Part shown: positions 6,486 through 13,353 of the stretch, one piece after another
Numbering within the stretch: position 1 is the first letter of the stretch
Layout of the letters: each line of letters starts with the position of its first letter
From: Yinghuangia elevatio
GTDB taxonomy: Bacteria > Actinomycetota > Actinomycetes > Streptomycetales > Streptomycetaceae
Length of the DNA stretch: 22,422 nucleotides
Assembly: GCF_040649515.1 (NCBI RefSeq)
Contig: NZ_JBEZFP010000148.1
Span: forward strand, 1-22,422
Reading direction: 5' to 3'
Notes under the pieces: model-generated
What the model was told of the DNA's origin: nothing
What the model saw: the letters and a program-made list of their open reading frames with translations, nothing else
Databases searched by the model: none
Position numbers and translations under genes: made by a program

Positions 6486-6743
6486 ATGCGCAATCACCTC
6501 GTAGCGCCTCCCCTCGTCGCGGCCGCCGCGGCCGCCGGCCTCGCCTCCGCAGCACCGGCCCAGGCCCAGGCCGCCGAACCGCTGCTCGGGGACCTCGCGT
6601 TCCGGTCCGACTGCGGCGAGAGCGGCCACGACCTGGGCAAGGCGTTCCACCTCGGCGGACCGCTCCCCATCGACCACGACGGCTGCGCGAGCACCGACCA
6701 CCAGACCCTCCGCCTGGCCCCGAGCGAACTCACCGGCCTCTGA
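6486..6743 (+). CDS. Small secreted protein, two Cys, unknown function
   Basis: This encodes 85 residues. A signal peptide is clear: MRNHL, then a run of Ala/Val/Leu, with cleavage probable near the AQAQA-AEP region (about residues 28-30). The mature peptide is only about 55 residues and contains two Cys 23 residues apart (SDCGES...DHDGCAS), likely forming one disulfide. I recognise no family. ATG 6486 has GAGAAAG upstream at acceptable spacing and begins divergently from the Ddn-like gene. A TACAAA hexamer near 6443 could be a -10 box. Third-position GC is high, supporting a real gene. Confidence 0.65.
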   Translation: MRNHLVAPPLVAAAAAAGLASAAPAQAQAAEPLLGDLAFRSDCGESGHDLGKAFHLGGPLPIDHDGCASTDHQTLRLAPSELTGL

Positions 6744-6842
6744 ACCGCCTCCGACCGCGCCGAAAACCCCGCGCGCAACCCCCGGGACCGCACGCATAAT
6801 CGGGCTCCCGACCGGTGTCGGCCGCCGCAGCCGGTACCCACC

Positions 6843-6878
6843 GGGTCCAGTCAGGTCCAGCCAGGTCCAGGGGGACCC
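6843..6878 (+). repeat. Triple GGTCCAG leader repeat before the RNA ligase gene
   Basis: GGTCCAG occurs three times with 10-base spacing (starting 6844, 6854 and 6864), directly before ATG 6879. The sequence GGACCC at 6873-6878 touches the start codon and can pair with GGGTCC at 6843-6848; GGACC can pair with the other two GGTCC copies. Alternative hairpins could mask the GGGGGA ribosome site at about 6870-6875. Confidence 0.5.
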
Positions 6879-8069
6879 ATGCCCACGCCGTCCACCCGGT
6901 CCGTGCCTCCCCGGCGGACCGCGCCTTCCCGGCAGTCGACGCGCCGCCCGCTGTCCGACCTGCTGCCGCCCGGCGAGCTCGCGGACGAGGTCGCGGCGGG
7001 GCACGTCCGCCGGACGCAACACCCGACGCTCGGCCTGTCGGTGTACGCGTACACCGCCCGCTGCGTGTTCGCCGAGCACTGGACGGACGTCACCGCCTGG
7101 TGCCGCGGCCTGGTCGTCGACGACACCACCGGCGAGATCGTCGCCCATCCCTTCCGGAAGTTCTTCAACGCCGACCAGCACTGGGCCGGTTCGCCGTTCG
7201 CGCCGCCGCTGTCCCCGGACGAGCCGTTCGCGGTGTACGACAAGCTCGACGGCAGCCTCGGCATCGTCTTCCACTTCGCCGACCGCTGGCACGTCGCGAC
7301 CAAGTCCGCGTTCACCTCCGAGCAGGCCGTGTGGGGCCAGAAGTGGCTGGACGCGCGGGACACTTCGGCGCTGCGGCCGGGCACCACGTACCTCGCCGAG
7401 ATCATCCACCCGGGCAACCGCATCGTCGTCGACAACGGCGACCTGGCGGGCCTCGTCCTGCTCGCCGCGTTCGGACCGGACGGCACGGAGCTCCCGCTCG
7501 CGCAGGCCGCCTCCGCCTGGGCCACCGTGGGCGGCGACCACGCGGTCGTGCGTACGCACACGGTCGGCTCGCTCGACGAGTTGCTGCGCCTCGCCCGCGA
7601 CAGCCGCGGGCTCGACGGCGCCGCGTTGTCCGGGGTGCGGGCCGAGGGGTGGGTCGTGCGCTTCGCCTCCGGCATGCGCGTCAAGGTCAAGCTGGCGGAC
7701 TACGTACGCCTCCACGGCGCGATGTCCCGCACCACCGAGCGGTCGGTGTGGGAGGCGTTGTTCGCCGGCGTCGACGTCGCCGATCTGTTCGACCGCATGC
7801 CGGACGAGTTCCGGACCTGGATCCTCGACACCGCGGCGCGGCTGCGCGGCGCGCACGCGGAGCGCATGGCAGGCGCGCAGGCGACGTACGCGGAGATCGG
7901 CCCCACGCCGGACCGCCGCACTTTCGCCGAGCGCGTGCGCGACCCGCGCTACGCGGCGTTCAAGGGGGCGCTGTTCCTGCTGCTGGACGGCCGGTCGATC
8001 GACCGGTGGGCCTGGCTGGCGGTCAAGCCGCCGACCGGGGCGCCGTTCCGTCCCGCCGAGACCGGCTGA
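6879..8069 (+). CDS. T4 Rnl1-like RNA ligase
   Basis: This encodes 396 residues, close to the 374 of phage T4 RNA ligase 1. Covalent nucleotidyltransferase motifs are present in order. RGLVVD lies at 76-81. Motif I, K122-L-D-G-S-L, supplies the lysine that takes AMP. A motif III-like YLAEIIHPGNRIVV is at 171-184, motif IV EGWVV at 256-260, and motif V with K269 and K271 in RVKVKLADYVRLH. A C-terminal helical domain follows. Such enzymes join 3'-OH and 5'-phosphate RNA ends using ATP and can repair cleaved RNA. No polynucleotide kinase/phosphatase, nuclease or phage gene lies nearby, so it stands alone. The first 25 residues are Arg/Ser/Pro-rich and may not all be translated. Confidence 0.88.
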   Translation: MPTPSTRSVPPRRTAPSRQSTRRPLSDLLPPGELADEVAAGHVRRTQHPTLGLSVYAYTARCVFAEHWTDVTAWCRGLVVDDTTGEIVAHPFRKFFNADQHWAGSPFAPPLSPDEPFAVYDKLDGSLGIVFHFADRWHVATKSAFTSEQAVWGQKWLDARDTSALRPGTTYLAEIIHPGNRIVVDNGDLAGLVLLAAFGPDGTELPLAQAASAWATVGGDHAVVRTHTVGSLDELLRLARDSRGLDGAALSGVRAEGWVVRFASGMRVKVKLADYVRLHGAMSRTTERSVWEALFAGVDVADLFDRMPDEFRTWILDTAARLRGAHAERMAGAQATYAEIGPTPDRRTFAERVRDPRYAAFKGALFLLLDGRSIDRWAWLAVKPPTGAPFRPAETG

Positions 8070-8097
8070 CCCGCGGCGGCGCCCGACTCCCCGCTCG

Positions 8098-9639
8098 TCA
8101 GGCGCCGGGCAGCGCCTTGCCGCCCGGCGCCGACGGGGCCGACGGTGCCGCGGAGACGTCGCCCTCCAACGGGGGCGCGCCCACCGCGCAGTTCGTCCGG
8201 CAGGCGGGCTCCGCACGCGGCCCGGAGTCCGCGGTGACCTCCAGCGCGTCGGAGCGCACGGTCGTCCAGGCGAGCACGGCTCCGAGCACGAGCAGTCCGG
8301 CGCAGATCCACATCGCCTTGTCGAAGCCCGAATCCACGGTCGCCGGGACCCGATAGCCGTCCCCGGTCATGCCCACGATCGCCGGCAGCCCGGCCACCGC
8401 CAGCAGGCCGGCCGCGCGAGCGGCGGCGTTGTTGACGCCCGAGGCGATGCCCGCCCGGGCGACGTCCACCGACGCCAGCACCGTCGCGGTCAGCGGGGCG
8501 ACGGTCACCGACAACCCGAGGCCCAGCAGCGCGACACCTGGCAGCACCTCCGTGATGTACGGCGCGTCCGCCCCGATCCGCAGCATCAGCAGCAGGCCGC
8601 CCGCGCACAGCAGCGGCCCGACCGTCATCGGCAGGCGCGGCCCCATGCGCTTGGCGAGGTCGCCCGCACGTGCGGACAGCAGCAGCATCAGGACGGTGAT
8701 CGGCAGGGTGGCGAGCCCGGAGTTCTGCGGCGAGTAGCCGGAGACCGTCTGGAGTTGCAGGACCAGGAAGAACAGGACGGCACTGAGCGCGGCATACACG
8801 CACAGGGTCACGATGTTGACGGCGGTGAACTGGCGGGACGAGAACACGTCCAGCGGCAGCATGGGCTCGCGTACGCGCCGCTCGACCATCACGAACGCGA
8901 CCCCCGCCGCGATGCCCGCGACCCCGGCGACCACCGCGGTCGGCAGCGAGTCAGGGGCGGAGATCAGCGCCCACGTCACACCCGCGAGGCCGAGGGCCGC
9001 GAGCGCGGCGCCGCTGATGTCGAAGCGGCCGGACTGCCGGGCGTCGAACGTCTCGGGCACGTGCTTGAGCGCCACCACGATGGTGACCGCCGCGAGCGGC
9101 AGGTTGATCAGGAAGATCCACCGCCAGTTGACCGAGTCGACCAGCCAGCCGCCCAGGAACGGCCCGATCGCGGTGGCCACGCCGCCGAGCCCGGACCACG
9201 CCCCGACCGCGCGCGGCCGGTCGTCGGCATGGAAGGTCGCCTGGATGATCGCCAGCGACCCCGGGGTGAGCAGGGCCCCGCCGATGCCCTGCAGGGCCCG
9301 GGCCAGGATGAGCATCTCGGCGTTGGGCGCGATGCCGCACAGCAGCGAGGCGACGGCGAACCACGCGACGCCGATGACGAAGACCTTCCGGCGGCCGTAG
9401 CGGTCCCCGAGCGCGCCGCCGAGCAGGATCAGGCCCGCGAGGGTGAGGGTGTACGCGTTGACGATCCACTGGAGCGCGGAGACCGAGGTGTTCAGGTCCC
9501 GGCCGATGGTCGGCAGGGCCACGTTGACGACCGTGCCGTCCAACATGACGATGCCGGAGCCGAGGACCGTCGTGAGCAGGATCCACCGTCCGGTGGCCGA
9601 GCCGTACCTGATCTCGCCCACCCGCGCCGCATCAGCCAT
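8098..9639 (-). CDS. MFS drug/solute exporter, DHA2 (EmrB/QacA-type, 14 TM)
   Basis: This encodes 513 residues with about fourteen hydrophobic segments. Signatures include LDGTVVNVALPTIGRDL in the first helix region, GDRYGRRKVF in loop 2-3, ARALQGIGGALLTPGSLAII in helix 4 and WRWIFLINLP at the helix 5-6 region (motif C neighbourhood). It is probably a proton-driven exporter of hydrophobic or cationic compounds in the plasma membrane. The substrate is not predictable. The cytoplasmic C-terminus is Pro/Ala/Ser-rich with two Cys. ATG 9639 is preceded by a GGGGG ribosome site. No TetR-type regulator is adjacent. It lies downstream of the PAP2 gene, separated by a hairpin at 9682-9712. Confidence 0.93.
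   Translation of the reverse strand: MADAARVGEIRYGSATGRWILLTTVLGSGIVMLDGTVVNVALPTIGRDLNTSVSALQWIVNAYTLTLAGLILLGGALGDRYGRRKVFVIGVAWFAVASLLCGIAPNAEMLILARALQGIGGALLTPGSLAIIQATFHADDRPRAVGAWSGLGGVATAIGPFLGGWLVDSVNWRWIFLINLPLAAVTIVVALKHVPETFDARQSGRFDISGAALAALGLAGVTWALISAPDSLPTAVVAGVAGIAAGVAFVMVERRVREPMLPLDVFSSRQFTAVNIVTLCVYAALSAVLFFLVLQLQTVSGYSPQNSGLATLPITVLMLLLSARAGDLAKRMGPRLPMTVGPLLCAGGLLLMLRIGADAPYITEVLPGVALLGLGLSVTVAPLTATVLASVDVARAGIASGVNNAAARAAGLLAVAGLPAIVGMTGDGYRVPATVDSGFDKAMWICAGLLVLGAVLAWTTVRSDALEVTADSGPRAEPACRTNCAVGAPPLEGDVSAAPSAPSAPGGKALPGA
8101..8131. terminator. Hairpin at the RNA ligase / MFS convergence
   Basis: GGCGCCGGGC (8101-8110) and GCCCGGCGCC (8122-8131) are perfect 10-base arms with an 11-base loop. 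It lies 31 bases after the RNA ligase stop and within the last codons of the convergent MFS gene. It could end the ligase transcript. Because it is also coding, part of its symmetry may be coincidental. Confidence 0.45.
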
Positions 9640-9681
9640 ACCCCCGATGATGGTGGGTGCACGGGGCCGCCGCGCGCTGAA

Positions 9682-9712
9682 GAGCCCGTACGGGCAAGGC
9701 CCGCACGGGCTC
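9682..9712 (-). terminator. Terminator after the PAP2 gene
   Basis: Arms 9682-9695 (GAGCCCGTACGGGC) and 9699-9712 pair over 14 positions with one A/C mismatch and a three-base loop. It lies 28 bases past the PAP2 stop on the minus strand and 43 bases before the MFS start. It separates the two genes into different transcripts. Confidence 0.7.
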
Positions 9713-9739
9713 CGGTGGTGCTTCGGAAGGCGTCCGGCG

Positions 9740-10660
9740 TCAGCGCACCGGGACGCGTGGCGCGGGGATTATCCGGACCAGCTTCGCGTGTGGCGAGCGG
9801 TCCGGGAACGGCACGATCACCATCGCGATGGCCAGCAGGAGCGTCGCGACGAAGGCGTCCAGCCAGTAGTGGTTGGCGGTCACGACGATGACGAGCAGCG
9901 TTATGGCCGGGTGGAACCAGATGAGCTTGCTGCCGGCGCGGCGGAGCGGGTCGCGGTTGCACCAGACGGCCATGACGCCGATCGCGACGACGATGGCCCA
10001 GCCGAAGTGCAGCGAGGGCATCGCGGCGTACTGGTTCGCGATCTTGGCACCGGCGCCGGAGTAGGGCGAGGTGCCGTCGGCCATGCCGGTGTCCTCGAAG
10101 CCGGGCATCATCCGGGGCGGGGCCAGCGGCACCAGGATGTGGATGACCAGCGCGACGCCGGTCATTATGGCCAGCAGGTTCCGTATCCACTTGTAGTGGT
10201 CGCGGTGCCGGACCCACAGCCAGATCAGGAATGCCACGGTGACCGGGAAGTGCACGTAGGCGTAGTACTGGTTCGCGAACGACCTCAGCCACTCGGACTG
10301 GATCCACCAGTGCTGCACCACCGACTCGTCCGGCAGACGCAGCGCGTTCTGGATGTTCAGGACTTCCTTGGCGTTGTCGAAGGCCTTGCTGTCCGCACTG
10401 GACGCGAGCCCGCGCCCGAACTTGTAGACCAGGAACAGCGCCGCGACGAGCAGCAGCTCGCGGAAGGCGTCACGCGCGTACTTGCGGCGCTTGGCGCGCT
10501 TCGCGGCGGCGGCCTCCTCCGGGGTGAGCGGCTTCGGCTCGGCGACGTCGGCAACGGACGCGGCGGCGGTGGAGAGGTCCGGCTGTCCGGTAGCCCTCGC
10601 TTTGAGTCTGCTGATCACCGCTCCCCCATCTCCGTCCTGACGCCCGGTCAGATGCGCCAT
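9740..10660 (-). CDS. PAP2-superfamily membrane phosphatase/transferase (Aur1/Ipt1-like)
   Basis: From ATG 10660 this encodes 306 residues. A charged cytoplasmic N-terminus (AEEA...KRAKRRKYARDAFRE) leads into about six transmembrane helices. Active-site motifs of the PAP2_3 (inositolphosphotransferase-like) branch are visible: AAMPSLHFGWAIVV and TANHYWLDAFVATLL, containing the two His and the Asp of the phosphohistidine mechanism. It likely works on lipid-linked phosphates at the outer face of the membrane. The start is uncertain: ATG 10660 has a poor ribosome site, while an in-frame GTG about 14 codons later (VISRLKARATG) is preceded by GGAGATGGGGGAG. With the later start, the near-operator TGACGCCCGGTCA (10638-10650) would be upstream of the gene. 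Confidence 0.87.
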   Translation of the reverse strand: MAHLTGRQDGDGGAVISRLKARATGQPDLSTAAASVADVAEPKPLTPEEAAAAKRAKRRKYARDAFRELLLVAALFLVYKFGRGLASSADSKAFDNAKEVLNIQNALRLPDESVVQHWWIQSEWLRSFANQYYAYVHFPVTVAFLIWLWVRHRDHYKWIRNLLAIMTGVALVIHILVPLAPPRMMPGFEDTGMADGTSPYSGAGAKIANQYAAMPSLHFGWAIVVAIGVMAVWCNRDPLRRAGSKLIWFHPAITLLVIVVTANHYWLDAFVATLLLAIAMVIVPFPDRSPHAKLVRIIPAPRVPVR

Positions 10661-11004
10661 CTTCGTAACCACTTCATCGCCCACGGTCACCAAGTGGTGA
10701 ATTTGGGCCGCCGGCCAGCCTAAGCCCGCCGTCAACCTGCAACACAATCAGCGGCCTTGGGCCCGCAACCTCTCAGACACCCCTCGGTGGCGTTCGGTTG
10801 CCGGAATCCCCGAAGACGACCCGAAGGCGCCCGAGCACTCCCCTGACGAAAACCGACGAGTCCCTCTGCGAGGAGACCCGAAAAGAAGACTCCACGAGGC
10901 TATGGGACTCATCGGCGGGCGGGCATCCGCCTGAGGACGGAGCCTGCCCCCTAAGGACTCAACCTCTGTACCGAGACCTGTGTTCCCTCCGTACGCTGCG
11001 GTCC
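10661..11004. promoter_or_regulatory. Divergent control region: PAP2 (minus) / response regulator (plus)
   Basis: No gene is seen here. An inverted repeat TCACCA-AG-TGGTGA lies at 10687-10700, and its half AAGTGGT is repeated in the same orientation on the minus strand near 10670, close to the PAP2 start. A TTGACG hexamer faces PAP2 near 10735. On the response-regulator side TACGCT (about 10992-10997) lies seven bases before ATG 11005, which would make that transcript nearly leaderless. The stretch 10818-10960 holds only purine-rich, unassigned sequence. Confidence 0.4.
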
Positions 11005-11916
11005 ATGACCGACCACAACGCGTCCGCGTCCTCGTCGTCGTCCGCCTCGCCGCCCCGCCCGCCGTCGGCCGGGCCCGCGGCCGCACACGCCGTCCCGGTG
11101 GCCGGTCCGGGCGAGCAGCGCCTGGTCCTGGTGGTCGAGGACGAGCCGACCATCGCCGAGGCGGTGGCTGCCCGGCTGCGCGCAGAGGGGTTCACCACCG
11201 CCGTCGCGATGGACGGCCCGGCCGCGGTCGCGCTGGCCGAGCAGACACGCCCGGACGTGGTCGTGCTCGACGTCATGCTGCCGGGACTGGACGGCCTGGA
11301 GGTATGCCGGCGCATCCATGCCGCGCACCCGGCCGTGCCCGTCCTGATGCTGACCGCGCGCGACGACGAGACGGACCTGCTCGTGGGCCTCGCCGTCGGC
11401 GCGGACGACTACATGACCAAGCCCTTCTCGATGCGTGAGTTGGTCGCGCGCGTGCACGTGCTGCTGCGGCGCATGGAGCGCGCCGAGGCGGCCGCGCGGC
11501 AGGCGGCGCCCGAGACGATGCGGCTGGGTGCGCTGCGCGTGGACCGCACCCAGCGCCGCGTCCACCTCGACAGCGCCGAGGTGCACCTCACGCCGACGGA
11601 GTTCGACCTGCTGGTGTGCCTGGCGTCCCGGCCGCGCGCGGTGCTGTCGCGCGAGCAGTTGCTCGCCGAGGTGTGGGACTGGGTGGACGCGTCGGGCACG
11701 CGTACGGTCGACAGCCACATCAAGGCCCTGCGCCGCAAGCTGGGCGCGGAGTGGATCCGGACCGTGCACGGGGTCGGGTACGCGCTGGAGACCCCCGGGG
11801 TCCCCGGCGCACCCGGGCCTGGCGCACCCGGGCTTGGCGCACCCGGCGTCGGTGCCCCCGGCCCCCCCGGCACGTCGGGCGGGGTACCGGGCCAGGCCGG
11901 CCCACACGGCGGGTGA
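11005..11916 (+). CDS. OmpR-type response regulator with collagen-like C-terminal tail
   Basis: This encodes 303 residues. A Ser/Pro/Ala-rich leader (1-38) precedes the receiver domain (about 39-155) with acidic E45/D46, phospho-acceptor D89 (VVVLDVMLPGLDG), T117 (LMLTARD) and K139 (YMTKPF). A winged-helix output domain follows (LTPTEFDLLVCLASRP, then TVDSHIKALRRKLG and VHGVGYALE). The last about 38 residues are Gly/Pro/Ala repeats beginning GVPGAPGPGAPG, absent from ordinary family members and encoded by a 15-bp tandem repeat. The stop overlaps the kinase start as GTGA. From memory, a two-component pair next to kgd is also found in Streptomyces, but target genes are unknown. ATG 11005 lacks a strong ribosome site and may be leaderless. 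Confidence 0.92.
   Translation: MTDHNASASSSSSASPPRPPSAGPAAAHAVPVAGPGEQRLVLVVEDEPTIAEAVAARLRAEGFTTAVAMDGPAAVALAEQTRPDVVVLDVMLPGLDGLEVCRRIHAAHPAVPVLMLTARDDETDLLVGLAVGADDYMTKPFSMRELVARVHVLLRRMERAEAAARQAAPETMRLGALRVDRTQRRVHLDSAEVHLTPTEFDLLVCLASRPRAVLSREQLLAEVWDWVDASGTRTVDSHIKALRRKLGAEWIRTVHGVGYALETPGVPGAPGPGAPGLGAPGVGAPGPPGTSGGVPGQAGPHGG
11806..11865 (+). repeat. 15-bp tandem repeat in the response-regulator tail
   Basis: Units at 11806-11820, 11821-11835 and 11836-11850 share GGCGCACCCGG; a fourth, degenerate unit follows at 11851-11865. Because the period is 15 bases, changes in copy number keep the reading frame and alter only the length of the Gly/Ala/Pro tail. Confidence 0.8.
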
Positions 11917-13019
11917 CGGCGGTGCCCCGGCCCGCGTGGCTGCACGCCCGGCCGCTCGACCCGCTGCGCTCGATCAAGACGAAGCTCGGGGTGCTGGTCG
12001 TCACCTCGGTGTTCGTCTCGACGCTGCTGATGATCCTGGGCCTGCGGGCCGAGGTGCAGTTCCGCTACATGTTCGTGGTCACCTCGCTCGCATGCCTGTC
12101 GGTCACCCTGCTGCTCGCGCACGGCATGACGTCGCCGCTGCGCGAGATGACCGCCGCCGCGCGGGCGATGGCCCGCGGCGACTACTCGCGTCGGGTGCGC
12201 GACACCTCGCGCGACGAGGTGGGGCAGCTGGCGAGCGCGTTCAACCGCATGGCGTCGGACCTCGAACAGGTCGACCGGCACCGGCGCGAGCTGGTCGCGA
12301 ACGTGTCGCACGAGCTGCGTACCCCGATCGCCGGACTCCAGGCGCTGCTGGAGAACATGGTCGACGGCGTGCAGGAGCCCGACAAGGAGCATCTGGGCCA
12401 GGCCCTCACCCAGACCGAGCGGCTGGGCCGCCTCGTCGCGGACCTGCTGGACCTGTCCCGCCTGGACGCCGGCGTGGTGCCGCTGCGGCCGCGCGAGTTC
12501 GCGGTACGCCCGTTCCTGGAGTCCGTGCTGCGCGAGGCCGAGGCACTCGGCCACGACGTCGTCTTCGTTGTGGACGTCGAGCCGGCCGCGCTCAACGCCG
12601 TCGCCGACACCGAGCGCCTGCACCAGGTGGTCACCAACCTGCTGGCGAACGCCTGCCGCCACTCGCCGCCGGGTGGCCGCGTCAGCCTGCACGCGCACCA
12701 GGAGGACGTGCCGGGCAGCCTGCGCCTGGAGGTGCAGGACCAGGGGCCGGGCATTCCGCGCGAGGAGCGTACGCGCGTGTTCGAGCGGTTCATCCGGGGC
12801 GGCGACCGCTCGGCGATCGGCGGCGAGGGGGCGGCGGTGCCGTACCGGGGCGCGGGCGGTCGGCGCGAGGGCGGCGGGACCGGCCTGGGGCTGGCGATCG
12901 CGCGCTGGGCGGTGGATCTGCACGGCGGTGAGATCGCGGTCGCGGAGTCGCTCTACGGGTGCCGGATCAGGGTCGTCCTCCCGGCCGACGCGGGCCGTGC
13001 GCGGCAGGATGCGGGCTGA
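11913..13019 (+). CDS. Sensor histidine kinase, two TM helices and almost no external loop
   Basis: This encodes 368 residues from a GTG that overlaps the response-regulator stop (GTGA). Two membrane helices (about 26-44 and 52-70) are separated by only about seven residues, so there is no extracytoplasmic sensor domain. A HAMP region follows (about 71-122, TSPLREMTAAARAMARGDYSRRV), then the H box with H133 (SHELRTP), N box NLLANACRHS (about 243-252), G1 DQGPGIP and G2 GGTGLGLAIA. A Gly-rich insert of about 25 residues separates the F box (ERFIRGGD) from G2. It autophosphorylates and passes phosphate to its partner. The signal may be within the membrane or carried by another protein. Confidence 0.93.
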   Translation: MTAVPRPAWLHARPLDPLRSIKTKLGVLVVTSVFVSTLLMILGLRAEVQFRYMFVVTSLACLSVTLLLAHGMTSPLREMTAAARAMARGDYSRRVRDTSRDEVGQLASAFNRMASDLEQVDRHRRELVANVSHELRTPIAGLQALLENMVDGVQEPDKEHLGQALTQTERLGRLVADLLDLSRLDAGVVPLRPREFAVRPFLESVLREAEALGHDVVFVVDVEPAALNAVADTERLHQVVTNLLANACRHSPPGGRVSLHAHQEDVPGSLRLEVQDQGPGIPREERTRVFERFIRGGDRSAIGGEGAAVPYRGAGGRREGGGTGLGLAIARWAVDLHGGEIAVAESLYGCRIRVVLPADAGRARQDAG

Positions 13020-13353
13020 GTCCGCGACTGGAAACGTGGACGTCCGATTGATGACGTTCCGTGACGATGACAAATCCTCACAAGACGACTTCTCGCACAG
13101 TTGTACTGGCCAAGCACAGGTGGGCGCGTGTTCAGCGCACGGCGGCAACGGAATGTGGATAGGGACCGACGTTCCGGTTATGACGTTCCGTCACCTAGAA
13201 TCCCCTATTAAGGGACAAATCTCCGCCACTCGGTCATCTCTCTGTGATCTACGCGACGCGTAGGACGTAGGGCCTGCGCACCATGGCCGAAAGGGCGTAG
13301 CCTTGTTTCCCGCTGTCCACCACCCCAGGAAGCGGAAGAGGGCGGTTGCCGCC
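13020..13353 (+). promoter_or_regulatory. kgd: kgd upstream control region
   Basis: This 334-base gap has no gene. It contains ATGACGTTCCGT twice (13051-13062 and 13180-13191) and a third GACGTTCCG at 13168-13176, 14 bases before the last copy. The copy at 13181-13193 is the exact inverted repeat TGACG-TTC-CGTCA. A good -10 hexamer TAGAAT follows at 13196-13201. A second possible promoter is CTGCGC-N18-TAGCCT, with TAGCCT near 13297-13302. A ribosome site GGAAGAGGG lies at 13334-13342. GGACGTCC is at 13038-13045. Confidence 0.55.
13181..13193. promoter_or_regulatory. Inverted repeat TGACG-TTC-CGTCA (shared motif, copy 2)
   Basis: An exact match to the shared motif, two bases before the -10-like TAGAAT, 161 bases before the kgd start. 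A one-mismatch copy (TGACGTTCCGTGA) lies at 13052-13064. The position, inside or next to a promoter spacer, suits a repressor site. Confidence 0.55.

Noticed and set aside
8101..8131. Hairpin considered as a mobile-element end
   Set aside because: No transposase, no matching distal copy and no target duplication; its position fits a terminator.
13150..13173. Possible SigR-type promoter GGAAT...GTT upstream of kgd
   Set aside because: The spacing of 16 is shorter than the 18-19 bases expected for that sigma factor.
13303..13353. TTG start extending Kgd by 17 residues
   Set aside because: The added residues (begin MFPAVHHPRK) are unlike the family start; GTG 13354 gives the known VSSQSPSN beginning and lies after the GGAAGAGGG site.
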